NCBI GenBank assembly: GCA_012845835.1 | Contig: JABAKD010000006.1 | Span: forward strand, 10,288,692 to 10,352,691 | From: Undaria pinnatifida | Taxonomy: Eukaryota; Sar; Phaeophyceae; Laminariales; Alariaceae | Direction of reading: 5' to 3' | Length of the DNA: 64,000 bases | Notes under the pieces: model-generated | What the model saw: only the letters and a program-made list of their open reading frames with translations | Database searches by the model: none | Told to the model about the DNA's origin: nothing | Shown here: piece by piece, positions 12,081 to 24,200 of the stretch | How the letters are laid out: every line of letters begins with the position of its first letter | How positions within the stretch are numbered: position 1 is the stretch's first letter | Translations under genes and position numbers: made by a program

Positions 12081-12175
12081 CTTATAATCACTCTTACGCG
12101 TGGATGTTTCCAATCGGGCGCGGGCTATGATAGGACCAAGCATGAAAGGCTAAGGTAGGTATAAATCATAACGCA

Positions 12176-12720
12176 GCAATGGGGGAGAGGGACACCATGT
12201 TAGTTAAGTAGCGGTATCCACTAGACCACTTAGTCGCGGTGACTGTGTGGTCTTCTAATGGATAGTGCTATATAATTAACAGAGATTGGGTCACGGGTTC
12301 GAACGTCACCAACTTCATAATTGTATTTTTCAAGTGTGCGCGCTGGACACACTATGAACAATAGTTTTGATGGTGTATTCCTAGACACGAGTCACGTGGC
12401 GAGGAGTGAGATGCCTCGGAGGTCCCTGTTAGCAAAGTCGGTGAGAATCAGGTTATGAAACTCGAAATCATACATTTTTTGTTGGTTATATAGCGCTACC
12501 CGCTGAGCTACTTAGTCACGTAACTATGTGGTCTACGATAGCACACCCATTTTCACCTCGGGTTCTATCCAGCCTTTGCTCTTCTGTGCTTCATAAATCA
12601 ACACCTGCTATATATCAATACGCCGCGACGGGGGAGAGGGGACACCATAGCACACCCCTCTGCACCTTGGATTCTATCCATGCCTTGCCCTTCTTCGCTT
12701 GGACATTTGACCCGAGTCGA
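12176..12720 (+). repeat. tRNA-like fragments and a ~110-bp duplicated block
   Basis: Near 12290-12315 a B-box-like GGGTTCGAACGTCACC follows AGTAGCGGTATCCACTAGACCA, which resembles a decayed tRNA-derived SINE. Downstream, a block with AGCACACCC..TTCTATCCA..CCTTTGC occurs twice (about 12538 and 12648). No intact cloverleaf could be drawn, so this is not called a tRNA gene. Confidence 0.35.
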
Positions 12721-13034
12721 CGACCAGGTCGAAACCTTTAATTATACTATCATCACCGCTCGCTATCGAAGCCTTTAGTTCTGCGATCACGGCTCGCTGC
12801 CTACCTATTGAGCAGAACAGCCTTGACATGAAGCCGACGATTCGCCAACTCCATCTCCACCGATACAGCTGGAGTAGCCGTCGTCGTCGTTGTCGCTGCT
12901 GCTGCTAATGCTGTCGCCTGTGCAGCTGTTGTAGTAGACGTCCTCATCACCGGCATCGCCGTCATCGTCACTCCTGACGCAGCTGCTTCTTCTTCTGCTG
13001 CCGGCACCACAACCACCGACACCAAAACGACGCG

Positions 13035-13315
13035 TTTTATGATAAATATAAAAACAAACTACTCGTACAGCTGCGAGATCGAGGATTTGGCCGAAATGAC
13101 ATTTGTAAGCTGTGTGTGATACTCCGATCGCGCGTGTTACGGGGTGTGTATGCCCTCGCCCTCGTAACGGAGATGCGTCGGTGACTCCCCTTAGCACCCG
13201 GCAGTACCAGGGTCAACCGGGGTGATGCGAAGACGTCCAGTATTTAGTCACTCTGCGCACGGAAATAGTAGGCCTCTTTTTGAAGGGGACAGTATCTGAC
13301 GGCTGGGGGATGCGC
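13035..13315 (+). repeat. DR1 copy
   Basis: This has the DR1 core near 13069-13115 (CAGCTGCGAGATCGAGG..), then the CTCCGATCGCGCGT block, the TACCAGGGTCAACC block and a degraded 'GACAGTATCTGACGGCT' block. It is similar in length to the other + strand copies before their G-rich extension. Confidence 0.75.
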
Positions 13316-16300
13316 CAACTGTCGCCGAGCAGAAGGGGGGAAGTGACTGCAAACTGGGCGTCCGCTGCGACCAATGAAATGTGCCGAGTACGAGGGCGGG
13401 GATTGATTGTACTCGCGCGGGTACCGAGAGTTTTTATCGTAGGTTATGGAATTGTGTATTTTGCGTTGTTTGTGCATTATTAGGGATGATGCGTTACGGA
13501 TACGCACGAGCTAGTTGGATGCTGCTTGCCGAGCAGGGGGGGATTGCATTAATACTCGACGTGCACAGCAACCAATGAATTCGTGACGTACATGGCGTCC
13601 GATAGTATATGCGTGATAGTCTGCAAGGGAAGATATGACCCGCTATAATGGCAGGAGCGTCCCGAGTGTCCCGCTTGCTAACTGGTTTGTGATTTAACGC
13701 GAGTTCTAGGGTGACTGACCGTACCGCGAACTGGCATGTTTCCCGACACGGCATGCGAGATATTATCAACTAGATATCAAATGTGTGGTACGGTGTCTAT
13801 CATTGATTGGCGAATACTGCTATTTCCTGCGTACGGAGGCATGATTTGAGCGATTGGTATTATGGTATCTTGCCTTGGCATGCGTTGATATAGTAACGGT
13901 ATTGCATTTTTATAGGGATAAGAGCAGTGGTGTTCAATTTGGAGTTATACTGGAGTGTGGCCAACGGGGAATTTGAGCCTTTCCACGCGCGTCAGCATAG
14001 TAACATGCTGATCATCTCTCCAAACTGTTGCATCGAAGGCGTTTTGCCGTTTGCGTTTGCATTTGCTCTTGGGGAGTATACAGCAGGGGGGCTTCTAGAA
14101 GATTTGGATATTTTTCGTATCGGAGACAAGCTGGTATTTGCCCTTTCCTACAGAGTACAAAGCAGGGAGGCCGATGTTATTGGGCAATGGGATTTCATGT
14201 GAAGACGGTGTTAGTGATTTTTTGAGGGTTTTGCCAACAGCTTTTCTCTTGTTGGATTTTTCCCTTGCCGTAGTTACTGTCTTATTTTATAAAAAATGTT
14301 TTGAGGAAGTCAGCCGTGAGTTCGACGAATTTCAGGTCAATACTCATCTTTGCAAGCTGCGTTGTTGGTACTTGTAATATGATATATGGGTGAGTTTTTA
14401 TTGGGAGGGGTCCTGTTTATTGTCTTATTTTGTATGAGAGATGTATACTGAACATGATATTGAGACATTTTGATATTGGGATTTCTGTTTCACCTCGCAG
14501 TTATTATCTTGATGCATTAATTAACGTACCAGGTATGCACTTAATTATGTTAATAAGCTCGACAGTGAAAAAAGACGTGGGTTGTAACGACCTTTCACTG
14601 CACAAGTTTGAGCTAGGAGACAACCTAAGGGTAGGATTCCCTCGAAACAATATTGGTATTTAGATTGCCGCTTTACCTTGCAATTATTGATGGTGGGATT
14701 TGGGATGTGCCGTTTTACCCGGCCATCTGCGCTGAGGTGTTTGAGATCTATCGCATCTTGCACCGAGTAGGGAGACTGTTCGTCGTACTGCGGTTTCAGA
14801 TACTGGTCTGCAGATGTTTGGGTTTCATAGTGTATGCGGAAGCATTATTAATATGTGCTTCGAGGCTTCGTGGGGTGGAAGATTGCCTCACGGAGGCAGT
14901 CGGTGATGAGAATAATACGGACCCGGGCTTTGATGGAATGATACCGCCCGTATATATGGCCGAGGGGAGTCCGTGACAAATTGGTACGGCTCATTCGTGC
15001 GTGTACGAAGTGCGTGACAAACTGGAACCGCTTCTTAATGGTTTATGTGAGGGCCTTTGACAACCAGGTACTGGCTCCTATGTGTGTTTTGTGATACCCT
15101 TATAAATTATATTCTCCCCACCTATACGGCATCGGGGCAAGCCGCGCAACCACACAGCTTGCGTCATCTACAGCAGTTCTAGACGACAACTGTTTATATA
15201 ATACAAAATGAGGGGAAGGGACGGGGGTTAACAATTTTTAGATCGCATTATAATGAACAGGAAGGAGCTGCTACTACTACTACTGCATGCATAGACGGTT
15301 CGAGGCCCAAGATGATTATGGGGAGCAAGTATTTTGGTGCTGTTTCGTTTTAATGTTGGTGTTAAGATATGGTGATGAACACAATTAGTTGTAATAATGT
15401 GTGGTGCCCATGCCATCCACGCTGTTAGTGTTTCTGCAAATATGACACCCCAGGGTTTACTATGGGATGATTTCGTGCACCGGACCTAAACAACACGTTT
15501 TGAACGGGGACAATATATGACGGCTGCGGAAGACATGAGCGTTTTTTAGATACTAACATTTAATGATGCGGGGAAGGGGTATTCGAAACTGTTGGGCGGA
15601 GGGTCATGCGAGACATATACTACTGCTTTGCTGAAAGGTGTTCGATTTTTTTCGGAACGGCATTATTTACGCTACACTGTTGTCGGAGGGCAAAGTATAA
15701 CAATGATTTTATTACCTGTTGACGGGCGAGGGGGGGGGGAGTAAATGAAAATTGTGGATCGTCTGAAGTCTAGTAAGTAATGAATACCAGTACCACCAGG
15801 TGTGTGATGGTGTCACCTGCTCTGCTAGCTATAGACAACCATTCGATGACGCTAGCCATTTGGGTACACATTCAGTGCAATCGAGTAACCATGCCTGGGG
15901 ATAGAAGGCAACCGTTTGGCACGGTGGGAGGTAAAGTTGACCTAGACGACGAATCCCTCTAGGGAAGTTCTGGGGATCACAAGCGTCCCTACATATTCCG
16001 GAGTAGTAGGCTATATTGTACATTATTCAGGAATAGGCATAAGATAGTTGGTAACATAACAACAGACTTACTGCTGAAAGTCTGATGTTTTTTCTTGGGG
16101 ACCTGTCCCCTCCCCCTTACGCTCCTTTAATCTGTCTCTTTCTTTCCATTTATTTGCCCTTTTTCCCCGTTTTGCCGTGTGTCTGGCGTCCTGGTATGCT
16201 GTTATGCTGCTGCTTTTTTCCGTTTAGGACGCATGGTTTGTCATACACGGAGTCTATTAATAGCAGAAAAAAAAAAATCGACCTATTTTCATTACGCCGG

Positions 16301-17570
16301 TACTCGGCATTGTTGTCGTTTTGTGGGCTGCGTTTTTAATAGAACTATCTTAAGGACGTCAGCCATGACTTCGACGAATTTCGGGTTAATACTCATCTTT
16401 GCGTTTTGTGCGCTGTTGCTGTGCGTTTTCTTCGCATTAAACTGACATTTACACCCATCTACATCCGGCACAAAAAGTGTCCGTGCCGATGCCTCCTACA
16501 ACAGTAGTAGAGAAAAGAGCTCTCTCTCTGTGGTCACCAACGATGCACACTGCAAATACAGCAAGGTGATTTGGTCATTGTACTGACCACTGTCTTGCCG
16601 TATATCACCGGCTGCCGACGATCATAGATGCATTGTGTGTTTTTCATATTATACTGACATTTCCACCTACCTCCTAGAGAAAAGACGTCTGTGGTCACTA
16701 CCGATACACGCTGCAAATGCATACGTACTACAGCAAGGTGGTTTGGTCATTGTACTGACTACAGTAACTGTCTTGCCATATATCACCGGCTGCCGACGAT
16801 CATAGCTGCACTGACTGTTTGTGTTTTTGGTATTAAACTGACAATTCCACCCGTATAATATACATACCAGCTATGTACAGCACAACCAATATATACGAGT
16901 ACAGGGTATAGTGTCCGCGCCGATGCTTCCTAGAGAGAAAGCTCTGTGACCACCAACTACAAAAACAGAGATACACAAATATTGCAATACAGCGAGCAGG
17001 TGATTTTTAGGGCTGTGAGTCGGCAGAAGTTTCACGACTGCAGCTATTCCCTACGCCAACTAACTGACTTTATTCGGCAAATCGGTTGGAGAAGCCAGCT
17101 GATGGCCAGCCGACTTGCCGATAAGGCAGAGCGCGTCAAGTTGCCCCCCCCCGGCCGAGGGAGCGAGCTTGCGGGAAAGCGAGGTTCCGGTCCCGAGATC
17201 GGGGTGAAACGGGCCCCGGTCTGAGGCCGAAGAGAACTAAGGACTAGCATTCGAGACTTCCATTTCGTTCACGGTCTTTCACGAAACATTTGAGTGGTGT
17301 GGTTCTTTCTGGCCGAAGGGAAACCGACATTGCTGCCCAGACAGGACGGCACCTGAGGGGTACAGCATTCAAGGATAACAAGCCCTACTACTGGCAAATA
17401 CATGTAATTATTAGGTCATGAGGAGCATAGAACGAAACACCTTCCACGATGGAATCAGGCACACACCGTATCATCGACTTTGACAGGAGAGAGAGAGAGA
17501 CCTGAAGAATAGCATCCGTTTTTTTTTCTTTGCTCATTATCCCATCGATTATCTTCACACTTATTTTTCT
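13316..17570. other. Long non-coding stretch with isolated DR1 cores
   Basis: Two diverged DR1 cores occur (14310-14360, 16361-16404). A DR1-like 'GACAATATATGACGGCTG' block lies near 15507. There is also a pair of ~200-bp similar blocks at 16540-16650 and 16670-16810 (GATTTGGTCATTGTACTGAC / GGTTTGGTCATTGTACTGAC, then GCCGACGATCATAG). Frames of 90-107 codons at 13927-14202 and 14653-14976 lack family signatures or splice support. Confidence 0.45.
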
Positions 17571-17624
17571 CCTAGGCGCAACTCAGATCCGGGTCGCTAC
17601 TACGCAAGGTCTTTCTCCCCCCCC

Positions 17625-17860
17625 TCCTGATTACGGTACGCGCCTTCGTTATTGTCGCGAGGAGAATTCAGCACATCTCCCTCGTCGACTTGCGTCGAAT
17701 TGTGCGAATACCCCCGCTATAAAGCGCTCTCGGCAGTTGGTGTCTCTAGAAAATAGAAATCTTCATACCGAGATTGCAACCCCTGACCACAACCTTTGCC
17801 TGGTGGTCAAGTGGGTGAAACTACAGGGTGGCGCCGTGGGCGAGATGGTCCTCGGGCGAG
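17625..17860 (+). mobile_element. SINE2-like element (tRNA-derived relic)
   Basis: This carries GCGCCTTCGTTATTGTCGCG, a GGCAGTTGGTGTCTCT block and 'GATTGCAACCCCTGACCACAA'. Read on the - strand, the last is a B-box-like GGGGTTGCAATC. The same order of blocks recurs at 25160-25445 and, degraded, at 52676-52925. The reverse-strand A-box-like part (GGTGGGTCTAGTGG) is clearer in the 25.4-kb copy. Confidence 0.5.
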
Positions 17861-17862
17861 CC

Positions 17863-18115
17863 CCTGACGGTCTTGCCTTAAAGTCGGAGTCCGCTGAGCT
17901 GTGCCACCGGCGCATGGGACCGTGAAGGAGGAGTTTCCCGACGTCGCCTACGTACAGGGACGGCACATTCGGATTCACGGAATACGCGTACGCTGTGGGA
18001 ACAACGCAACCTAATGTTCCACGGACAATCAAGGAAGCGCGAGCCACGCCCGAAGCCGCCCATTGGAACGCAGCAGCAGAACGCGAGATCGCGAGTCTTA
18101 AAGATCGTCAAGTTA
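17863..18115 (+). pseudogene. Ty1/copia retrotransposon pol fragment
   Basis: Two short pieces of a copia polyprotein are visible on the + strand. The first is a pre-integrase-like motif (LCHRRMG, near 17900). The second is the region leading into reverse transcriptase (PRTIKEA, then HWNAAAEREIASL, about 18013-18103). In intact copia elements these lie far apart, so integrase has been deleted between them. The fragment stops abruptly at about 18115, where a gag fragment begins on the other strand. Confidence 0.6.
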
Positions 18116-18321
18116 GCCTGGTCCCACTTGGCCCTATCTCCCTCGTTCGTCTCAGGTTCCGCAGGGCTGTCGGCCCCGGCTAGGATGGGCTTAAGATCCG
18201 GCGCGAAGAGGTTGACTTCGTTCCGGAGTTTTGTCTTCCACACGCGAAAACCCTGCTGCCCCGTGATGGTCCCAACGGCATTCAGCATGCGGTGGAGCCC
18301 GGAGCTCGATGATTCCGCCAT
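18112..18321 (-). pseudogene. Ty1/copia gag N-terminal fragment
   Basis: A - strand frame starts MAESSSSGLHRML and continues for about 70 codons. It has a Trp-Lys pattern (GFRVWKTKLRNEV) and an acidic ..GDRAKWDQANLTIF motif typical of copia gag N-termini. After about 18115 the frame runs into the antisense of the + strand pol fragment. It is probably a relic of the same element family, rearranged head to head with that fragment. Confidence 0.55.
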
Positions 18322-18600
18322 CGCTGAAAGCCAGGCTCACACTCCCGGGCGCGGTCAGGTTTTCGGCACACATACGACGCCCCGAGAGCCTGAAAGCCCC
18401 GAGAGCCTGAAAGGGGTCTTCGCGCCTAAGAATGATACGGTGCAACGCTACACATGGGTAGGCTTAGTTCAGGTCGCAGCTCCGCAGCTCACGACGTCCG
18501 GCGTTAGCTTTCCAGCGTCCGCCCAGACCATTGCGCCCCGTCGAGCACAGCTTATGACCAACCGCAGGTGGCGAAACTGCGGTATTGAGACGACGGAGTA
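18322..18600. other. Possible LTR remnant next to copia gag
   Basis: The region lies just 5' of the - strand gag start. It contains a short tandem CCCGAGAGCCTGAAAG duplication near 18378-18415. An LTR or leader would be expected here, but I could not find a matching second LTR in the window. Confidence 0.2.
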
Positions 18601-18689
18601 GCCAGCTCCGGCCTCGCCCTGCAGATACACGGGTCAGATGCACTGCTGAGACTGGCTACGCATCTTGCAGCGTAGACTTTGGGCTCCTG

Positions 18690-18995
18690 CACGGATGCAA
18701 ACAGGCCTGGTCAGATCCTCAGCCTACACACGCACTGATAAAAAAACTAGCACGAGGAAGATATCTTGAACAGATCTACCTCGCGTATACCACAACGCGC
18801 AGGTATACCTCGCGTATACTACAACACGCAGACAAATTTACGTGAGCAGGTCACGTAGGTGTAGCTGCAGCAGCAGGCGGCTACCAGCTAGCAGTCGTAT
18901 CCTCAGCCTACACACGCTACCAAGCCGGCAACTCGGTACGTGGGAGGTATCTTGGATAGACTACGCCTCGCGAGAGAACCACGCGCAGGCGATTT
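18690..18995 (+). repeat. Degenerate duplicated block (~180 bp period)
   Basis: Blocks TCCTCAGCCTACACACGC, GTATCTTG and 'CCACGCGCAGG' occur in order near 18717-18800 and again near 18900-18990, indicating a diverged tandem duplication. 'ACCTCGCGTATAC.ACAACRCGCAG' is itself doubled at 18779-18830. No gene is recognised from 18600 to 20100. Confidence 0.5.
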
Positions 18996-20148
18996 CGGTC
19001 GCCAGTTACAGACACAAAGAACACCGAGAACGGCGCGCCGCGCGCAGAACTAACAACCTGCACAACCCTATTCGCCGACCGAAATCAACGCCTAGAAGTT
19101 GTGCTCCCGAATGCTTCACACCAACAGTAGCGTACCGAAAGTGCAGCCGAGAGCCCAGGTGACTAGTCCGGGCCCAGTAAGCAAGCGGGTTGACTTAGTG
19201 TGGTCTCCAGCAGAAAGCAGACTCCGGCAGTAGCTCCCCGCGAAAAAATATCCAAAAATATCCAAATCCTGGAGGACGGGTGTGCTCTCCACAGCACCCG
19301 GCGACAGCAGTCGACGCGCAGTCACCGCAGGCCCCCACTCACACACACGGGGCTTCGTAACTTGTCATTGGTAATGCGTGATACCCTGGCACGGTGGTTT
19401 GAGAGGCTGTGCCGTCGACGTTAGTCGAGGTCCGTCGACGTTAGCCGAGGTGATGGCACGGTGCGAGAGGATAGCCTGGAAGACGAAGTGCTTCCGAGAT
19501 GTCGAGAATATATATGTTGAATAGTACAACGGTGGCGCGTAATTTGGCCAATATTACACACAGATATAAACCGCAGAGTTGCAGGAGCCCAGACGACGGC
19601 TGCTTCCCAGAGATGACCAGGACAGCTATGATCCGGAAAGATCTACAAGAGAGAGCCACACGAGAGAGTGGGCTACCTGGATATCAAGCGGAGAATCCTA
19701 CGGGAGTAATTCCTCCGCACACATAGTCTACGTACGTTACACTCGAACCGACATATATGAGATCTACGATACACAAGAGCAGTGCTACTGAGCATTGACT
19801 CATAATGGCTACCTGGTATGTGCTAACATTTCCATAAAAGTATCAATAGTGTTCGAGGTTAACCACTACTACTACGATAGAAATTGAGAAACGTCCGCTG
19901 TGAGTACGGTCGATTGAATAATCTAGTTGAAACTAAAATTTGCAAGCTGCGCGGTACATCTAGACTCTAGACTATAGACTATTTCATTTATGATACCTGA
20001 TACTTGTAGGTTTTTGAATTGAACCTAAGAAGAGTAATAAAATATTAGACTAGACCACCGAGGGGCGACCGGCTTTAAATAATCGAGACACTCGAATTTC
20101 GAGACAGCACCAAAAGAGATCGATCTTCAGTGTGCGTCGTAAAGGTCT

Positions 20149-20676
20149 ATGAGGGGATCGAGCGCCGCCCCCTCTGATCTCCATGGAAGATCGGAGGTCT
20201 TCACAACTCATGAAAGCAGTGCCGACCTTGCACGCTGCTTTCGGAGGGCTTACTCATGGCGCACAGCGCCTGTTCTGCTTGTGCGATCGTGGGATACTCG
20301 CGCAGTAGGTGCAAGGAAGCCGGAGAAGCTCGTTCTAGCTTGTACCCATGTGGACTTTAATATAAGGCCCGTTGTGTATCAATATATCGAAAACCAAACG
20401 ATACTTAAATTATACGTCGGTGGTGTGTATCGCAGAGCTATTAATGTGTACAATTTTCAGTCTCCCCCCTGGTCCAAGATCGAACCGCCCGCGAAGAAAG
20501 CAGACGGCAGCACGTCTCACCCCTCGATTATCCTGTGGCCTTCTTGCGTGCTGTCCTCCATGCTGCGCCCCACCTCACCGGATGCACGCCGAGGACGGGC
20601 CGCTGTCCTCCAGCCGGGCATGATGCCTCGCAATCGAGCTGCGGCGAGCATCTTCCTTGACGGGTACCTGGTATAG
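20149..20676 (+). CDS. Open frame of 175 codons, unrecognised
   Basis: ATG-initiated frame with mixed composition and no low-complexity bias. I recognise no domain, signal peptide or membrane segment, and neighbouring splice sites are not convincing. It could be a chance frame in repeat-derived DNA. Confidence 0.15.
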   Translation: MRGSSAAPSDLHGRSEVFTTHESSADLARCFRRAYSWRTAPVLLVRSWDTRAVGARKPEKLVLACTHVDFNIRPVVYQYIENQTILKLYVGGVYRRAINVYNFQSPPWSKIEPPAKKADGSTSHPSIILWPSCVLSSMLRPTSPDARRGRAAVLQPGMMPRNRAAASIFLDGYLV

Positions 20677-21114
20677 ACTACTGCTGCACTGCTGTGTGGA
20701 AGAAAGTATGTCTACTTTGTTACACGATCGATCTGCTCTCCCGGCTTCGTATCAGAGGAGAGCAGGCTCAGCGCCCGTGCACGTTCAGCAAAGTCAGCGC
20801 CGCGCTGGAATGCGGCACCGGTATCACCCCGGAAGACCCTCGGCAGCGCCAAGCTTCAAACGTGTTTGTTCTTGGACTTGTGACCCGCTGTATTAGGGTC
20901 TAATAGTGTGACCTGTTTTTTTCTTTACTCGCGGGAAAAACTGGAAACGGAAAAGAAATGTGATTTCCCTGGGTTGAAACCTGGTTGGAGGCATGTTTCA
21001 CGTGTTTATGTTGCCGTTGATTTAGTTTTTGTAACCGTTATATTCATGCCACGTCTTCACGCACAAGCAGAGAAATGTTGATATTTTTCTCGGAAAACAC
21101 CTCACCAGGTACAA

Positions 21115-21116
<2 letters not shown>

Positions 21117-21178
<62 letters not shown>
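21117..21178 (+). repeat. (CTA)n trinucleotide array
   Basis: About 62 bp of uninterrupted ACT/CTA repeat. The surrounding 20.9-21.4 kb shows no gene. Confidence 0.95.
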
Positions 21179-21785
21179 GTGTTTGTTTCGAATAGCCGCA
21201 TCTTCGACTTCCTTTCCCGGTCTTTTAGGATGAACGTTGTCATCATCTTTCGACCGTCTTGAGGTCTGCATATACGACTATTCAGGGTGGGCTAATGTAA
21301 TAGAGTGTCGGTATAGCGGGCAATAGATTCGACAAGATAGTCCGCAGAGTTACGGTCTATTGGCCACAAGAAGATTCCCTTAGAACGGAATATTTTTAGT
21401 GAAGCGGATAACCCGTAGAAAATAGCTAGCTTATACCACAAGAACGTTCTCGGTAATGGAGCGTCCTCCTCTGGACAAGATAGGTAGAAGTAAGCGCGTT
21501 AAGCGCTCTTGGGAATATAGCACACCTAGGAGAACGTTCCTTGTACGTTCCATAGGTAAAGGTCCAGAAGAGAGCACAGCAGCAATGCTGGAGGGTGAAG
21601 CGAACTCTGTGAGCCTCACCCCACCCCCATGCTCTCACTCCTTCCCCTTTCCTGTCTCCTTCGAGCTTCTCATAGCTCAACGCCAGTAATAAGAAATCGT
21701 CAAAGAAGAACCGGTGCTGTCTCCAAGCGAAGCTGATACCCCTGCGTCCTTTCCCTCCCAACATCCGGCACCACGACTCCTTCAC

Positions 21786-21786
21786 A

Positions 21787-21821
<35 letters not shown>

Positions 21822-21944
21822 ATACTACTACTACTGCTACTACTACTACTGCTACTGCTACTACTGCTACTGCTACTACTACTACTACCACTACCAATAC
21901 TACTACTACTACTACTACTGCTGCTACTACTACTACTACTACTT

Positions 21945-22031
<87 letters not shown>

Positions 22032-22043
22032 GACTACTACTAC
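21786..22043 (+). repeat. Long (CTA)n array with CTG/TTC variants
   Basis: About 255 bp of CTA triplets with scattered CTG, CCA, AAT and TTC variants. This gives poly-Leu, poly-Tyr, poly-Thr and poly-Val frames that are artefacts. It is a much longer second array of the same triplet as at 21117. Confidence 0.95.
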
Positions 22044-22454
22044 TATTATTAACTCTACTACTGGTATTATGGTATATTACACATTAGATAGCAGGCATCG
22101 GACCAATCGGACATCGACGGTCAGAGTGTACTTCAGCAAGCAGTACACAGAAGAGAAGTACTGCAAAGTACCCTGGTATAGTCTGCTGCTGTAGCTGTAT
22201 TTGTAGTTGCGTGGACAGGTTCTAACTAGTAATCGGCCTGGTGCCTTTGCTACCCTGCCTGCCAGCCGTCTCCTTGCTTTTTGAAACGGCAATTTGGAAA
22301 CCTCACTTCCGACCCTCCCTGTTCGGCCTTGGGGCCATGCATCCGAGCTGCGCAGCGCTCTGACCGAGCTCTTTTTTGCCTCCTCTGCGTGATGCCACCT
22401 GACCACGAACCGTTCGACTGCTTCGGGGACTGCCCGGTACCACATGCATGTTGA

Positions 22455-22850
22455 GAAAATAGTGGGGTATTCGTCCGTTTGACCACTTGCAAAAGGTTAA
22501 CCAATAGCTTCTCCAAGCCAATTAAAAGCCTTGTAACACTATCCCCCCTAAAACGGCGGGATATCAGGTCGGCCGGATATACAGGCGGACCTGTCAACAT
22601 CCAATCGGTTTCATTTCCTGGGGTTACCAGTGAGAGTATTTTTCAAATTCGACACGGGGAAAGTCTGATCAACAATATTGTGGTGGATGTGGGACTCGAA
22701 CCCACGACCTAAAATACCCATGGTCTGTCGACGACGCCATTTATTTGTTAAGGTATTAGGGGGGTATATCAGTCCGTTTGGCCACTTGTAAATTAAAGGT
22801 TAACCAATAATAACAATAGCTTACCTACACTAAGCCTTGAAACAGTAGTA
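22455..22850 (-). mobile_element. SINE1 (tRNA-derived), dimer-like copy
   Basis: On the - strand, a head GGCTTAGT..GGTAAGCTATTG leads to an A-box-like TGGCCAAACGGACT and a B-box-like GGTTCGAGTCCCAC about 75-85 bp later. A ~170-bp tail follows (TTTCCCCGTGTCGAA, GTCCGCCTGTATATCCGGCCGAC, CCGCCGTTTTAGGGGG). A second head with another TGGTCAAACGGAC then begins at about 22530-22455. That gives one full unit plus the start of a second. No polyprotein is encoded. Confidence 0.75.
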
Positions 22851-23149
22851 ACAGAAGAAGTAGTATTGAGTAGGTTAGGCGAGGCTGCGAGCGGTTGTCG
22901 CTGATCCAAACGTGTCCTGTCGTGAACCGCACAAACAACAACTGTTTACCAACCTACCCGTATAATACACAGACCGGCAGAAGTGTGGTGGTAGTAGTAG
23001 TGAGTGGCATTTAGCGCGGCGGAGCATGGACAAAGAAAATTAATGCAGGAGGCATTTCGTATGGTGGTGGTGGTAGTGGTGCTGGTGTGAGTTATAGGGC
23101 ATTTTTTCCAATTGACTTGCGTCTGCCGTGCGTATGCGTAGTGATAGGT

Positions 23150-23451
23150 ACTACGTGCGAAATATGAGCGGCATTCTTTCTTGGGTGGCAAGCGCTATAT
23201 ATAGTCGGTTTTTTCCAGGCGCGAGTAGTGAGACGTATGCACCAGTATGAACCTGGCACGTCGTAGGATGACTCCCGAGTTCACTTTTGTATGTTTCTGG
23301 TGGAGGCATGAATTGCGTCGGCAGTGACATGTATGTGCGTGTATCACCTTTGGTTGTTTGTGTTTTTCCCCTGGGGTATTCCTCAGCTCCAGAGTGAAAG
23401 GAGCCTGTCCTGTGACCACGGACTTGATTATGTGAGTTAATGTGAGAACAT

Positions 23452-23485
<34 letters not shown>

Positions 23486-23515
23486 GCAACAGCAACAGCA
23501 ACAATAACTACAACA
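23150..23515 (-). mobile_element. Repeat G (retroposon-like, AAC-tailed)
   Basis: On the - strand this starts with (TTG)n/(TGT)n near 23515, then AACTCACATAATCAAGTCCG, GGTCACAGGACAGGCTCC, AGGAATACCCCAGG and a CATGCCTCCACCAGAAACAT block. The same order recurs on + at 31755-32050 and, partly, at 61180-61290 and 43020-43130. On the + strand the array at 23450-23515 is (AAC)n with AGC variants. Confidence 0.7.
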
Positions 23516-23517
23516 AT

Positions 23518-23886
23518 AACGCTTAGTTTGGGTAGGCTATTATTGGCTAACCTTTTGCAAGTAAGTAGTCAAACGGACTAATATAGCCCACTAACACCTT
23601 AACAAATGGCGTCGTCGACAGACCAAGGGTTTTTGGGCTCCTGGGTTCAAATCCCACCATCCACAATAATAGATAATGAACTTTTTCAGACTTTCCCCAT
23701 GTCGAACTTGAAAAATACTCTCCCCGATATACTCAGGACATGAAACCGCTTGGATATTAGACAGGTCCGCCCGAATATCCGGCCGACGCCGTTTCAGGGA
23801 GGAGAGTGTTATAAGGCTTAGTTTGGGTAAGCTATTGGTTAACCTTTTTCAAGTGGTCAAACGGACCAATACCCCACTAATACCTG
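23518..23886 (+). mobile_element. SINE1 (tRNA-derived), plus-strand copy
   Basis: The head (CTTAGTTTGGGTAGGCTATT) is followed by an A-box-like TAGTCAAACGG (about 23566) and a B-box-like GGGTTCAAATCC (about 23643). The tail follows, with CTTTCCCCATGTCGAAC, GTCCGCCCGAATATCCGGCC and GCCGTTTCAGGGAGGAG. At 23815 a second head begins and breaks off near 23886. The unit length is about 300 bp. Confidence 0.8.
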
Positions 23887-24037
23887 AACATGTGGTCGTC
23901 GTGGTTGGGGGGGGGTAGTGAGTTATTATCGTTGTGGTTGTTGTTGGTGATGGTGGCGGTTGGGGGTGGTGGACGGGGTGGTGTTACGGGTGTGTGGTGT
24001 GATCTTGGTGGCGGTGAGGGGAGGACGCGTGAGAAGC

Positions 24038-24064
<27 letters not shown>
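24038..24064 (+). repeat. Poly-G tract in G/T-rich region
   Basis: A run of about 27 G lies inside a G/T-rich segment (23895-24110) of GTGGTGGT-like sequence. This explains the Gly/Val frames. Confidence 0.9.
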
Positions 24065-24069
<5 letters not shown>

Positions 24070-24123
24070 TTGATGACGGTAGTGGTAGAGTGGTGGAAAA
24101 TATGATTATTGGTGATACAGCAG

Positions 24124-24200
24124 TAGTGGTCCCTCTATAGTGCCGGTATTATACCAGCCGAAAACGCCGGCGCTATCGCGGCACTATAGGCTAGAGGTAC
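24124..24200. mobile_element. Decayed pogo-like MITE fragment
   Basis: Left terminus AGTGGTCCCTCTATAGTGCC and an internal inverted match GGCACTATAG resemble the elements at 28771-28957 and 63365-63467. The right end is eroded. Sequence from 24200 to 25160 contains no recognised gene. Confidence 0.45.

Noticed and set aside
17530-17925. 131-codon + frame starting with a hydrophobic stretch
   Set aside because: It crosses a SINE2-like relic and joins copia pre-integrase sequence; the start resembles a signal peptide only by chance.
21700-22052. Poly-Leu frame of 112 codons
   Set aside because: It is a CTA trinucleotide array, not a membrane protein.
22675-22800. tRNA gene (B-box and anticodon-arm-like sequence)
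   Set aside because: No complete cloverleaf with paired acceptor stem; the same sequence recurs in five SINE1 copies.
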